A stretch of 19,062 bases of DNA, taken from NCBI GenBank assembly GCA_937907485.1, contig CALESR010000194.1:1-19062 (forward strand). The letters are read 5' to 3'. The stretch's first letter is position 1; each line of letters starts with the position of its first letter. This DNA is from an uncultured Paracoccaceae bacterium (GTDB taxonomy: Bacteria > Pseudomonadota > Alphaproteobacteria > Rhodobacterales > Rhodobacteraceae). The notes under the pieces were generated by a model. The model searched no databases, was not told the DNA's origin, and saw nothing but the letters and a program-made list of their open reading frames with translations. Below, one piece after another: positions 6,508-13,774 of this stretch. Position numbers and translations under genes: made by a program.

Positions 6508-7848
6508 ATGACCAGCCCCGCTCAAGCCACCATCCACGCCACCAACACCCTACCAAAGGCCGTGCGCGGCAAAGGCAGCTATCTGTGGGACGCCACGGGC
6601 AAGCAGTATATCGACGGCTCGGGCGGGCCTGCCGTCTATTGCCTCGGGCATGGCAACGACGAGGTCAACACCGCCATTTTTGCGCAATTGCAAAGCCTTG
6701 CGCATGGCTATCGCTACAACTTCACCACCGACGCGCTGGAAGATCTGACTGAAATCCTGCGCGCCCATCTCGGCGGCACGCTCAGCGAGATGGTCTTTGT
6801 CACGGGTGGCTCCGAGGCGGTCGAAAGCTGCCTGAAGATCGCACTGCAATACCAGACCGCAATCGGCCAGAAATCCCGCCGCCGCTTCATCTCGCGCGAA
6901 CGCTCGTGGCACGGCAATACGCTGGGTGCGCTGGGCCTCTCGGGCTTTGCCGAGCGCACCGCGGCCTATGAAGGGGCCTTCATTCCCTCGATCAAGGTCT
7001 CGCCCGCCAATGCCTATCGCCCGCTGCCCGGCGCCACCGCCCAAACCGCCGGGGCGGCCGCCGCAGCGGAACTCGAATCGGCCATCCTTGCCGCGGGGCC
7101 TGAAACCATCGCCGCCTTTGTTTTTGAACCCGTCGTTGGCGCAGCGGGCGGCTGCGTGCCCGCGCCGCCCGGCTATGCACAGGCCGTGCGCGAGATCTGC
7201 ACGCGGCACGGCATCTTGTTGATCGCAGACGAGGTGATGTGCGGCGCCGGCCGCACCGGCACATGGCGCGCGCTGGGCCATGACGGCGTGCAGCCTGACA
7301 TCATGTCGATCGCCAAAGGCCTCGCCGGGGGCTATCAGCCGCTGGGCGCCGCGATCTGCACCACCGAGGTCTGGGAGGCGATCCGTCAAAAGGACGGCGC
7401 CTTTGGCACCGGTCACACGTTCAGCGGCCACACCGCCGCCTGCGCCGCCGGGGTCGCCGTTCAGCGGATCGTCGAGCGTGAGGGGCTGGTGGAAAAAGTC
7501 GCCGCCAACGGCCCACGCCTGATGGGATGGCTGGCCGAGGGGCTCGCGGGTGTCGAGGCCGTAGGCGACATCCGCGGGCGCGGGCATTTCATTGCAGTGG
7601 AACTGGTGAAGGACCGCGCCACCAAGCAACCCTTTGACGCCGAACACAAACTCTATATGAAAATCCGCGCGCAGGCGATGCAGAACGGGCTGATCTGCTA
7701 TCCCGTCGGCGGAAATGTCGATGGCACCAACGGCGATATCGTCATCTTCGCCCCGCCCTATAACTGCACCGATGCCGAACTGACCGAGATCGTCGACAAG
7801 GGCACCACCTCGATCAAACAGGTGCTGCGCGCCGAGGGCCTTGGTTGA
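6508..7848 (+). CDS. Class III PLP-dependent aminotransferase (probable beta-amino acid transaminase)
   Basis: This 446-residue fold-type I, class III (omega-type) aminotransferase should be cytoplasmic. Visible motifs: GSEAVESCLKIA (101-112) for phosphate binding, SWHGNTLGALGLSG (133-146), FEPVVGAAGG (207-215), the cofactor Asp in IADEVMCGAGRTG (Asp241) and the Schiff-base Lys in MSIAKGLAGGYQPLGA (Lys270). Full family length with no break. The ATG at 6508 has only a weak AGGA upstream; the frame stays open to 6217, but that stretch runs through the preceding gene and the hairpin. The stop overlaps the next start (TGATG), so it is translationally coupled to the BKACE gene. That pairing suggests it makes a beta-keto acid from a beta-amino acid for BKACE to cleave. 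Class III enzymes also act on GABA, beta-alanine, ornithine and polyamines, so sequence alone does not fix the substrate. Confidence 0.9.
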   Translation: MTSPAQATIHATNTLPKAVRGKGSYLWDATGKQYIDGSGGPAVYCLGHGNDEVNTAIFAQLQSLAHGYRYNFTTDALEDLTEILRAHLGGTLSEMVFVTGGSEAVESCLKIALQYQTAIGQKSRRRFISRERSWHGNTLGALGLSGFAERTAAYEGAFIPSIKVSPANAYRPLPGATAQTAGAAAAAELESAILAAGPETIAAFVFEPVVGAAGGCVPAPPGYAQAVREICTRHGILLIADEVMCGAGRTGTWRALGHDGVQPDIMSIAKGLAGGYQPLGAAICTTEVWEAIRQKDGAFGTGHTFSGHTAACAAGVAVQRIVEREGLVEKVAANGPRLMGWLAEGLAGVEAVGDIRGRGHFIAVELVKDRATKQPFDAEHKLYMKIRAQAMQNGLICYPVGGNVDGTNGDIVIFAPPYNCTDAELTEIVDKGTTSIKQVLRAEGLG

Positions 7849-8774
7849 TGTCGAAGATCCTGATCTCCTGCGCCATCACCGGCTCGATCCACACGCCCTC
7901 GATGTCGCCGCATCTGCCGATCACTCCCGACCAGATCGCCACGCAAGCCATCGACGCCGCGCACGCCGGGGCCGCCATCCTGCATCTGCACGCCCGCGAC
8001 CCGGCGAATGGCCGTCCGTCGGCGCTGCCGGAACACTGGATGGCCTTTCTGCCCCGCATTGCCGCTGGCACCGACGCCATCGTCAACATGACCACCGGCG
8101 GCTCGGCGGTGATGACGCTGGACCAACGCCTCGCCGCACCGCTGCTGGCGCAACCGGAACTCTGCTCGCTCAACATGGGCACGATGAACTTCACCCTCTA
8201 TCCCATGCTGGGCAAACGCAAGGACTGGCTGCACGACTGGGAAGAACCCATTCTGCGCAATTCCGACGATCTGGTATTCAAGAACACCCCGCGCGACATC
8301 GACCAGGTGCTGACGTTGATGGGTGCCCAGCGCGGCGCACGGTTCGAGTTCGAGTGCTACGACGTCAGCCATCTGGCCATGTTGCGCCATTTCGTCGACC
8401 GCGGGCTGGTTCAGGGCCCGATCTTCATCCAATTCGTCATGGGCGTTCTGGGCGGCATCCCGGCGGAACCCGAGCATCTGCTGCATCTGAAATCCACCGC
8501 TGACAGGATGTTTGGCGACAGCTACCTCTTTTCGGTGTTGGCCGCCGGACGCAAGCAGATGGCGCTGGCAGCGATGGCGGCGGGCATGGGCGGCCATGTG
8601 CGGGTGGGGCTGGAGGACAACCTCTATATCGCCCCCGGCCAACTGGCGCACTCGAACGCCGAACAAGTCGAAAAGGTCCGCGAGATCGTCGAGCGTCTGG
8701 GCCGCAGGCCCGCCACCCCTGACGAGGCCCGCGTCCTGCTGGGCACCAAGGGCCGCGCCGGGGTGGCCTTTTGA
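7848..8774 (+). CDS. Beta-keto acid cleavage enzyme (BKACE, DUF849/Kce family)
   Basis: BKACE enzymes are zinc-dependent TIM-barrel proteins that react a beta-keto acid with acetyl-CoA to give acetoacetate and the CoA ester of the remaining part. The 308 residues match family length. The zinc motif LHLHARDP (His46, His48) is intact, as are VNMTTGG (79-85), the NMGTMNF segment (109-115), FECYDVSHL (168-176) and VRVGLEDNLY (251-260), giving the Arg252 and Glu256 expected of the family. The best-known member, 3-keto-5-aminohexanoate cleavage enzyme, acts in lysine fermentation; others act on dehydrocarnitine or hydroxylated keto acids. The ATG at 7848 shares its A with the stop of the aminotransferase (TGATG), and its own stop overlaps the next ATG the same way. 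The substrate is set by side-chain pocket residues that I cannot interpret; context suggests an acetamido-beta-keto acid. Confidence 0.92.
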   Translation: MSKILISCAITGSIHTPSMSPHLPITPDQIATQAIDAAHAGAAILHLHARDPANGRPSALPEHWMAFLPRIAAGTDAIVNMTTGGSAVMTLDQRLAAPLLAQPELCSLNMGTMNFTLYPMLGKRKDWLHDWEEPILRNSDDLVFKNTPRDIDQVLTLMGAQRGARFEFECYDVSHLAMLRHFVDRGLVQGPIFIQFVMGVLGGIPAEPEHLLHLKSTADRMFGDSYLFSVLAAGRKQMALAAMAAGMGGHVRVGLEDNLYIAPGQLAHSNAEQVEKVREIVERLGRRPATPDEARVLLGTKGRAGVAF

Positions 8775-9232
8775 TGGCCCAGCTGACCGACGACGCCGAC
8801 CCCGCCCTGATCGCCGCCGCGCTGCGCGCCCTTTCGCGCGACATGGGCGACCCCTATGCCATGCCCGATGCCACGCTGGCCCGACTCTTGGCCGACAAGG
8901 GCCAGACCGGCGCCGTGCTGGCCCTCGACGGTGAGGCCCCGGTCGGTGTGGCACTCTATTCCCTTTTTGCCTCGACAACGCGCGGGCAAGTCGGCGCCTT
9001 TGTTACCGACCTTTGGGTCGATGCCAGCCAGCGCGGCAACGGTCTTGGCCGCGCCTTGCTGGCACGGGTGCGCGATACGGTGGCTGCACGCTGGGGCGCC
9101 ACCTTCCTGCGTCTCAACTTCGACGCCGACAACGCAGGCGCCGTCGCCTTCTACAGCCGCCTCGGCTTTGCCGCAAAAGCCCGCGAAACCTGGGTCACGC
9201 TCGAAGCTGACGCCCTCGAGGATTTGAAATGA
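8774..9232 (+). CDS. GNAT-family N-acetyltransferase
   Basis: This single-domain GNAT protein (152 residues) transfers acetyl from acetyl-CoA to an amine. The acetyl-CoA loop is QRGNGLGRALL (86-96), preceded by the strand FVTDLWVDAS (76-85), and the C-terminal part carries FDADNAGAVAFYSRLGF (116-132), common in amine and diamine acetyltransferases. The ATG at 8774 overlaps the BKACE stop (TGATG); its own stop overlaps the next start (ATGA). Placed between a BKACE and an acetylamine hydrolase, it most likely acetylates a small diamine, diamino acid or related metabolite rather than a protein. It is much shorter than the archaeal beta-lysine acetyltransferase AblB, so it would be a functional analogue at best. 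Substrate assignment is inference; GNAT membership is secure. Confidence 0.88.
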   Translation: MAQLTDDADPALIAAALRALSRDMGDPYAMPDATLARLLADKGQTGAVLALDGEAPVGVALYSLFASTTRGQVGAFVTDLWVDASQRGNGLGRALLARVRDTVAARWGATFLRLNFDADNAGAVAFYSRLGFAAKARETWVTLEADALEDLK

Positions 9233-10251
9233 AAGCCTTTCTTGACCCCCGCCAGCATTTGCACGACCCGCAGCACTTCATGGCCAATGGCCGCATCCTG
9301 CCCAACCCCGAGGTGCCAGCCCGCGCCGCCATCCTGCGCGACGCCGCCACACAGGCGGGCTGCGCCCTCGCCGCCCCGGATGACCACGGATTCGGCCCCA
9401 TCGCGGCAATCCACAGCGCCGAATACCTGACCTTTCTGCAAACCGCCCACCAGCGCTGGAGCCGCATCGACGGCGCCTCACCCGAGGTGATCCCCAATAT
9501 CCACCCGGCCAGCCGCGGTGATTCCTATCCAAAATCGGTGCTGGGACAGGCTGGGTTCCACATGGCCGACACCGCCTGCCCGATTGCCGCGCAGACATGG
9601 GAGTCCGCCTATTGGTCCGCGCAATCCGCCCTGAGCGCCGCGCAGGCCGTGGCGCAGGGCGCTCGCAGCGCCTATGCCCTGTGCCGCCCGCCGGGGCATC
9701 ATGCCTTTGGCGATCTGGCCGGCGGGTTCTGCTTTCTCAACAATTCCGCCATCGCGGCGCAGGCGCTGCTGGCGCGTGGCCTGAGGCCCGCGATCCTCGA
9801 TATCGATGTGCACCACGGCAACGGCACGCAGGGGATCTTCTATCACCGCGCCGATGTGCTGACCGTCTCCCTGCACGCCGATCCGATGCGGTTCTACCCC
9901 TTCTATTGGGGTCATGCGCACGAACGCGGCGAGGGCGCCGGCCTGGGCGCCAACCTCAACCTTCCGCTGGCGCGTGGGACCGGCGACGCGGCCTATCTGA
10001 CGGCGCTGGCCGAGGGGCTGCAGGCGATCCGCAGTTTTGGCGCCGAGGTGATCGTCGTCGCGCTGGGCCTCGACGCGCATGAAAACGACCCGTTTCAAGG
10101 GCTGCGACTGTCCACCCCCGGCTTTACCCGCGTCGCCGAGGCCATCGCAGCCACCGGCCTGCCGCTGGTCGTCGTGCAAGAGGGCGGCTATGTCTCGCCC
10201 GATCTAGGCCGCGCGCTCGGTGCCTTCCTCGCACCGTTGGTGGCGCTGTAA
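9229..10251 (+). CDS. Acetylpolyamine amidohydrolase-type deacetylase (histone deacetylase superfamily)
   Basis: This 340-residue zinc hydrolase of the HDAC/arginase fold removes acetyl from an N-acetylated amine. It resembles bacterial acetylpolyamine amidohydrolase throughout: LCRPPGHHA (151-159) with the catalytic His pair 157/158, LDIDVHHGNGTQ (190-201) with zinc ligands Asp193 and His195, VALGLDAHENDP (277-288) with the third ligand Asp282, and QEGGY (317-321) with the transition-state Tyr321. The active site is complete. Spacing of these residues closely follows the Mycoplana enzyme as I recall it. Its ATG overlaps the GNAT stop by four bases, and it is the last gene of the operon; seven bases separate it from the convergent modC stop, with no obvious terminator between. 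Likely substrates are an acetylated diamine, polyamine or acetamido acid such as 4-acetamidobutanoate. The last is inferred from the BKACE and aminotransferase upstream. Confidence 0.92.
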   Translation: MKAFLDPRQHLHDPQHFMANGRILPNPEVPARAAILRDAATQAGCALAAPDDHGFGPIAAIHSAEYLTFLQTAHQRWSRIDGASPEVIPNIHPASRGDSYPKSVLGQAGFHMADTACPIAAQTWESAYWSAQSALSAAQAVAQGARSAYALCRPPGHHAFGDLAGGFCFLNNSAIAAQALLARGLRPAILDIDVHHGNGTQGIFYHRADVLTVSLHADPMRFYPFYWGHAHERGEGAGLGANLNLPLARGTGDAAYLTALAEGLQAIRSFGAEVIVVALGLDAHENDPFQGLRLSTPGFTRVAEAIAATGLPLVVVQEGGYVSPDLGRALGAFLAPLVAL

Positions 10252-10258
10252 GGGGTCG

Positions 10259-11356
10259 TCAGCCGCCACCCGGCCTGCCACCGCCGATATCCGAGGGCGC
10301 GACCGAGACGCTCTTGACCACGGCATGCGCGCCCACGCCCGGCGCCAAGCCCAGCGCCAGCGCCGAGCGCCGGGTGACCCGCGCCAGCACCCGGCCTGCG
10401 GCGGTGTCCAGCGAGACCAGCGCGCCCGGCCCCTCGCCTTGCCGCACCTCGACCACCACGCCGGGCAGGATGTTGAGCGCCGACAGCCCTTCGGGCCGTG
10501 CGCGCGACAGGATCACGTCATGCGCCGCAATCCGCACCCGCACCTCGCTGCCCGGTGGTTGAGGCAGCCTTGGCAGGAACAGGGACACGCCCATCGCGTC
10601 CAGTTCGGTCAAGCCGTCGTCATCGTGCCTCGCGATCCGGGCCTTCAGCACCGCCCCCGCCTCGCGCGCACCGACGGGCAACACCGCCGGATCGCCCAGC
10701 ACCTGCTGCGCCGGACCCTGCGCCACCACTCGCCCGGCCTCGATCGCAATTACAGTGGTCGCCAGCCGCGCCACTTCGCTGGCCGAATGACTGACATACA
10801 GGATCGGGATGTTCACGGTGTCGCGCAGCCGCTCGAAATAGGGCAGGATCTCGGCCTTGCGGTCCTCGTCCAGCGCCGCAAGCGGCTCGTCCGCCAAAAT
10901 CAGCCTTGGCGCCGACAGCAGTGCGCGGCCAATCGCCACCCGTTGTTTTTCGCCGCCCGACAGCGCGCCCGGCCTACGCTCCAGCAGGGGCCCGATGCCC
11001 AGCATTTCGACCACACGACCGAAATCCTCCCGCGGCGCGCCTTTTGGGGCAAACCAGCCGCCATAGGCCAGATTCTGCCGCACCGTCAGATGCGCGAACA
11101 GCCGCCCTTCCTGAAAGATATAGCCCAGCCGCCGCCGATGCGGCGCCAGCCGCAGCCCCCTTTCGGTGTCAAGCAACAGCCAATCCCCAGCCGCGATCCG
11201 CCCGGCGTCGGGCATCAGCAGCCCGGCCACCGCATTGACGATGCTGGTCTTTCCCGAACCCGAGCGACCAAATAGCACCGTCACGCCCGGCGGCGCGCGA
11301 AAATTCACGTCCAGCGCGAACCCTTCGAACCGGTGTCGCAGCGAGACCTCCAGCAT
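10259..11356 (-). CDS. modC: Molybdate ABC transporter ATP-binding protein
   Basis: ModC powers molybdate import on the cytoplasmic side of the ModB channel. The 365 residues include Walker A GRSGSGKTS (30-38), Q-loop YIFQEGRLF (79-87), signature LSGGEKQR (132-139), Walker B RLILADEP (151-158), the D-loop ALDED, and the switch His190. The C-terminal part (about 291-352, SALNILPGVVVEV onward) is a Mop/TOBE molybdate-binding domain, which separates ModC from other ABC ATPases. I chose the ATG at 11356-11354, whose A overlaps the modB stop (TGATG); a GTG one codon earlier is also possible. The protein ends in a low-complexity GGGRPGGG tail. It is the last gene of modABC and converges with the deacetylase gene, with 7 bases between stops. 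Confidence 0.95.
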   Translation of the reverse strand: MLEVSLRHRFEGFALDVNFRAPPGVTVLFGRSGSGKTSIVNAVAGLLMPDAGRIAAGDWLLLDTERGLRLAPHRRRLGYIFQEGRLFAHLTVRQNLAYGGWFAPKGAPREDFGRVVEMLGIGPLLERRPGALSGGEKQRVAIGRALLSAPRLILADEPLAALDEDRKAEILPYFERLRDTVNIPILYVSHSASEVARLATTVIAIEAGRVVAQGPAQQVLGDPAVLPVGAREAGAVLKARIARHDDDGLTELDAMGVSLFLPRLPQPPGSEVRVRIAAHDVILSRARPEGLSALNILPGVVVEVRQGEGPGALVSLDTAAGRVLARVTRRSALALGLAPGVGAHAVVKSVSVAPSDIGGGRPGGG

Positions 11357-12051
11357 CACCGCCCCCCGACCCGCGCCGCGACCCGCCGACCAACATATTC
11401 GGACATCAGCAACGCCGCCATCGCCACGCCGACCGAGATCAGCACCAGCTTCATCGCCGGGCCCTCACCCCCCGGCGCCTGCAAGAAGGCATAGATCGCC
11501 GAGGGTATCGTGCGCGTCTGTCCGGGGATGTTCGATACAAAGGTGATCGTCGCGCCGAACTCGCCCATCGCCTTGGCAAAGGCCAAAATCGCCCCGGCGA
11601 TGATCCCCGGCAGCGCCATGGGCAACGTTATCGTCAGAAACACCCACAGCGGCGAGGCCCCCAGTGTCGCGCCCGCCTGTTCCAGCTTTGGATCAACGGC
11701 CTCGATAGACAGCCGGATCGCCCGAACCATCAGCGGAAAGGCCATGATCGCCGCCGCCAGCGCCGCCCCGGTCCAACGAAAGGCCAGCATCACACCGAAC
11801 CACTGGTCCAGCACCTGCCCCACCACGCCGCGCCGCCCAAAGGTCAGCAGCAGCAGGTAACCCGTGACCACCGGAGGCAGGATCAGCGGCAGATGCACCA
11901 GACCGTTGAGCAATTGCTTGCCCGGAAACGACCAGCGCGCCAGCGCATAGGCCACAAGGATGCCCAGCGGCAGGCTGAGTAGCGTCGCCCAGAACGACAC
12001 CTGCAGCGACAGGGCGATCGCTCGCCATTCTTCGGGGCCCAGCCAGTCCAT
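11356..12051 (-). CDS. modB: Molybdate ABC transporter permease
   Basis: ModB forms the inner-membrane channel for molybdate. The 231 residues contain about five or six hydrophobic segments (for example around 15-38, 48-69, 88-108, 136-165 and 199-217). The cytoplasmic coupling loop typical of ABC permeases is visible as EQAGATLGASPLWVFLTITLP (residues about 124-144), and the conserved MGEFGATITF follows at about 168-177. The ATG at 12051 lies 5 bases after the modA stop, with no strong ribosome site, which suggests translational coupling. Its stop overlaps the start of modC. Length and motifs match the family well. Confidence 0.95.
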   Translation of the reverse strand: MDWLGPEEWRAIALSLQVSFWATLLSLPLGILVAYALARWSFPGKQLLNGLVHLPLILPPVVTGYLLLLTFGRRGVVGQVLDQWFGVMLAFRWTGAALAAAIMAFPLMVRAIRLSIEAVDPKLEQAGATLGASPLWVFLTITLPMALPGIIAGAILAFAKAMGEFGATITFVSNIPGQTRTIPSAIYAFLQAPGGEGPAMKLVLISVGVAMAALLMSEYVGRRVAARVGGR

Positions 12052-12056
12052 ACCGG

Positions 12057-12830
12057 TTACGGCGCCAACATCCGAAAGCCTTGACGCTCAAAGGCGGCGC
12101 GGGCCTCGGGGCCGCGTAGCCACGTCAGGAATTCGCCCTCGGCCTCGGTGTCGCGATTGGTCAGATCGGCAACCGGATAGACTATGGCGGGATGGCTGCC
12201 CGCCGGAAACGTGCCGATCACAGTGACCGCGTCGGTGGCCGTCACGTCGGTGGCATAGACGATGCCCAGCGGCGCTTCGCCGGTCGCCACCAGTGCCAGC
12301 GCGGCGCGCACATTGTCGGTCTGCGCCACCAGGGGCTCGACCATCGACCACAGGCCCAGATGCTCCAAAGCCGCCTTGCCATAGACGCCGGCGGGCACTG
12401 AATCAACCAACGCCATTGCCAGCCGACCCTGGCCCAGCATCCCGACCAGATCGAGGCCGGGCTCGATTGCAACAGGCGCCGCGCCGCCCTGCCCGATCAA
12501 CACCAGCGTATTGCCCAGCAGGTCAAGGCGCGTCCCGGCCTCGATCAACCCGGCAGCCTCGATGACGTCCATCCACTCGGTGCTGGCCGACAGAAAGATG
12601 TCAGCTGGCGCGCCTTGCTCAATCTGGCGTGCCAGCGCCGAGGACCCGGCCAGCGAGACCTGCACGTCATGCCCGGTTGCGGCTTCGAACCCGACTTCGA
12701 TCTCGGCCAGCGCATTGGCAAGGCTGGCGGCGGCGAACACCACCACCTCGTCGGCAGCGGCAAGGGTCGGCGCCATGCCCAGCGCAATCGCGGCGGCGAC
12801 GAACGGTTGGCGGAGGGCGATGGTGGGCAT
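12057..12830 (-). CDS. modA: Molybdate-binding periplasmic protein
   Basis: ModA captures molybdate (or tungstate) in the periplasm and hands it to ModBC. From the ATG at 12830 the protein has 257 residues. A Sec signal peptide covers about 1-26 (ending PTLAAA, before DEVVVFAAAS). Ligand-region motifs are FAAASLANAL (32-41, Ser36), LAGSSALARQI (60-70, Ser63/64), DSVPAGVYGKAAL (143-155) and GIVYATDV (189-196, Tyr192). The frame is open 20 codons further upstream (to 12890), but that version would begin with MILVYKAAICF, run through the candidate ModE box and place 20 residues ahead of the signal peptide; I prefer 12830, with GAGA upstream as a modest ribosome site. It heads modABC, 63 bases after the modE stop. 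Confidence 0.94.
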   Translation of the reverse strand: MPTIALRQPFVAAAIALGMAPTLAAADEVVVFAAASLANALAEIEVGFEAATGHDVQVSLAGSSALARQIEQGAPADIFLSASTEWMDVIEAAGLIEAGTRLDLLGNTLVLIGQGGAAPVAIEPGLDLVGMLGQGRLAMALVDSVPAGVYGKAALEHLGLWSMVEPLVAQTDNVRAALALVATGEAPLGIVYATDVTATDAVTVIGTFPAGSHPAIVYPVADLTNRDTEAEGEFLTWLRGPEARAAFERQGFRMLAP

Positions 12831-12844
12831 TTCAATCTCGCGTC

Positions 12845-12868
12845 GGTTATGTTCTCTAAAACATATCG
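12845..12868 (-). promoter_or_regulatory. Candidate ModE (molybdenum) box in front of modA
   Basis: GGTTATGTT-CTCTAA-AACATATCG is an imperfect inverted repeat (7 of 9 positions match) that resembles the known ModE operator pattern, CGTTATAT then about eight bases then ACATAACG. It lies 15-38 bases upstream of the modA start codon, where bound ModE would block transcription or leadership into modABC when molybdate is plentiful. A further half-site, CGTTATGT (12892-12899), overlaps the modE stop codon. The match is by eye; affinity is unknown. Confidence 0.68.
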
Positions 12869-12871
12869 CCG

Positions 12872-12885
12872 CCTTGTAAACAAGG
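12872..12885. repeat. Short palindrome CCTTGT-AA-ACAAGG in the modE-modA gap
   Basis: A perfect 6-bp inverted repeat with a two-base centre lies between the modE stop and the candidate ModE box. Read leftward it contains TTGTTT, which with TTTAGA 17 bases on could be a weak promoter for modA. It could instead be a weak attenuating hairpin after modE. Confidence 0.35.
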
Positions 12886-12893
12886 ATCATGCG

Positions 12894-13274
12894 TTATGTC
12901 TCACCGGACGAATCCCTCAACATCAACCGCAAAGCATGGATGCGCGCGGCGCCTGCCTCGGCCATGATGTCCTCGAGTTTGCGGTAATGCGCCAGAACCG
13001 TCACTCCGGCCTCGGTCAGTTGCGCGCCCCCGCCCTTGACCCCACCCCGCGCCGAATCGACCAGAGGTTCGCGAAATGCGGCGTTCATCGTCTCGACCAG
13101 TGTCCATGCGCGCTTGTAACTCATGCCCATCGAGCGACCGGCGGCGGCGATCGAGCCCGTCTCGCCGATACGCTGCAATAGATCGGCCTTGCCGGGGCCC
13201 AGCATTGCATCGTTACCGAAAACGATGCGAAGGCGCAGGCTGGGATTGTGGCCGGGCGGCTCGGAAGGTGTCAT
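12894..13274 (-). CDS. modE: ModE-type winged-helix regulator without molybdate-binding domains
   Basis: This 126-residue protein corresponds to the N-terminal DNA-binding domain of ModE only. The helix-turn-helix is ETGSIAAAGRSMGMSYKRAW (38-57), followed by LVETMNAAF and the wing GGVKGGGAQLTEAG (77-90), the ModE hallmark. Classical ModE has about 260 residues with two Mop domains that sense molybdate; here the frame ends after about 36 more residues, so the sensor is absent. The ATG at 13274 follows AAAGGGG, rather close to the start codon. The gene lies directly upstream of modABC on the same strand, with a ModE box between, which supports a role in molybdate uptake control. Short ModE-like proteins are widespread in proteobacteria, so this is probably a natural form rather than a truncation. 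How it senses molybdate is unclear. Confidence 0.85.
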   Translation of the reverse strand: MTPSEPPGHNPSLRLRIVFGNDAMLGPGKADLLQRIGETGSIAAAGRSMGMSYKRAWTLVETMNAAFREPLVDSARGGVKGGGAQLTEAGVTVLAHYRKLEDIMAEAGAARIHALRLMLRDSSGET

Positions 13275-13596
13275 GCCCCTTTATGCCAAGACCCCACTTC
13301 TGCTCGCAAGTCATATTGCCACAGCGGCAGCGACAGGCAGCGCCGGGGTGTGTCACTCCAGGTTATTTCCACGCGGATATAATGACCACCCACGGCAGCC
13401 TCTACCTTGGACCCCGGCCATCTTCGGGCAGGCGTCCCCACCTGTTCTCAAGGCCATCCCTCGGCAGCCAATGAACATTGCCAACGCCCCTTTGGGCGGT
13501 CAGATCGCCCCTCGTTTCCGAAATTCGTTGTCCCAGTTTGAAACACCAATCTCCTCGTGCAGGCGATGCTGCCCCCCCTTCCCTGCCACTGCCCGA

Positions 13597-13612
13597 GCGC
13601 GTGGCCACGCGC
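13597..13612. repeat. 16-bp perfect palindrome GCGCGTGGCCACGCGC
   Basis: A perfectly self-complementary 16-mer in the gene-free region, 85 bases before the AT-rich patch. GC-rich palindromes of this length can arise by chance in such DNA, but it could be a protein binding site or the remains of a terminator. No T-run flanks it. Confidence 0.4.
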
Positions 13613-13710
13613 CACGCTACGGTATGGCCAGACCAAGACGCCAGACCGCAGGACCTAACCGCAAAAAGTTGAATGGCTGGCGTTGTTGGTAGGCACCAAA
13701 CAACACCGAG

Positions 13711-13774
13711 CAGATCAATCCAACTCTAATCACCAATAATAGTATTATATATCAATAGAATAAATCGATTATAA
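13711..13774. promoter_or_regulatory. AT-rich patch (15 G/C in 64 bases), possible promoter or unwinding region
   Basis: By hand count only 15 of 64 bases are G or C, against well over 60% in the surroundings. It contains an ATAATA-G-TATTAT palindrome (13736-13748) and an AATCGATT palindrome (13763-13770). It lies 210-275 bases upstream of the oxidoreductase start codon. It could be a promoter or UP-type region, a curved or nucleoid-protein-bound segment, or a scar of imported DNA. No -35/-10 pair stands out. Confidence 0.45.

Noticed and set aside
7845..8776. TTG starts one codon upstream of the BKACE and GNAT start codons
   Set aside because: Both are TTG followed directly by ATG; the ATG gives the TGATG overlap common in coupled genes and needs no rare start.
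12831..12890. Upstream start for ModA adding 20 residues
   Set aside because: It would put MILVYKAAICFREHNRREIE ahead of a normal signal peptide and translate through the ModE box; the start at 12830 gives a standard signal peptide.
13400..13690. Possible transposase or gene remnant
   Set aside because: Short frames on both strands were read for transposase or integrase motifs and none were found; no terminal inverted repeats or target duplications are visible.
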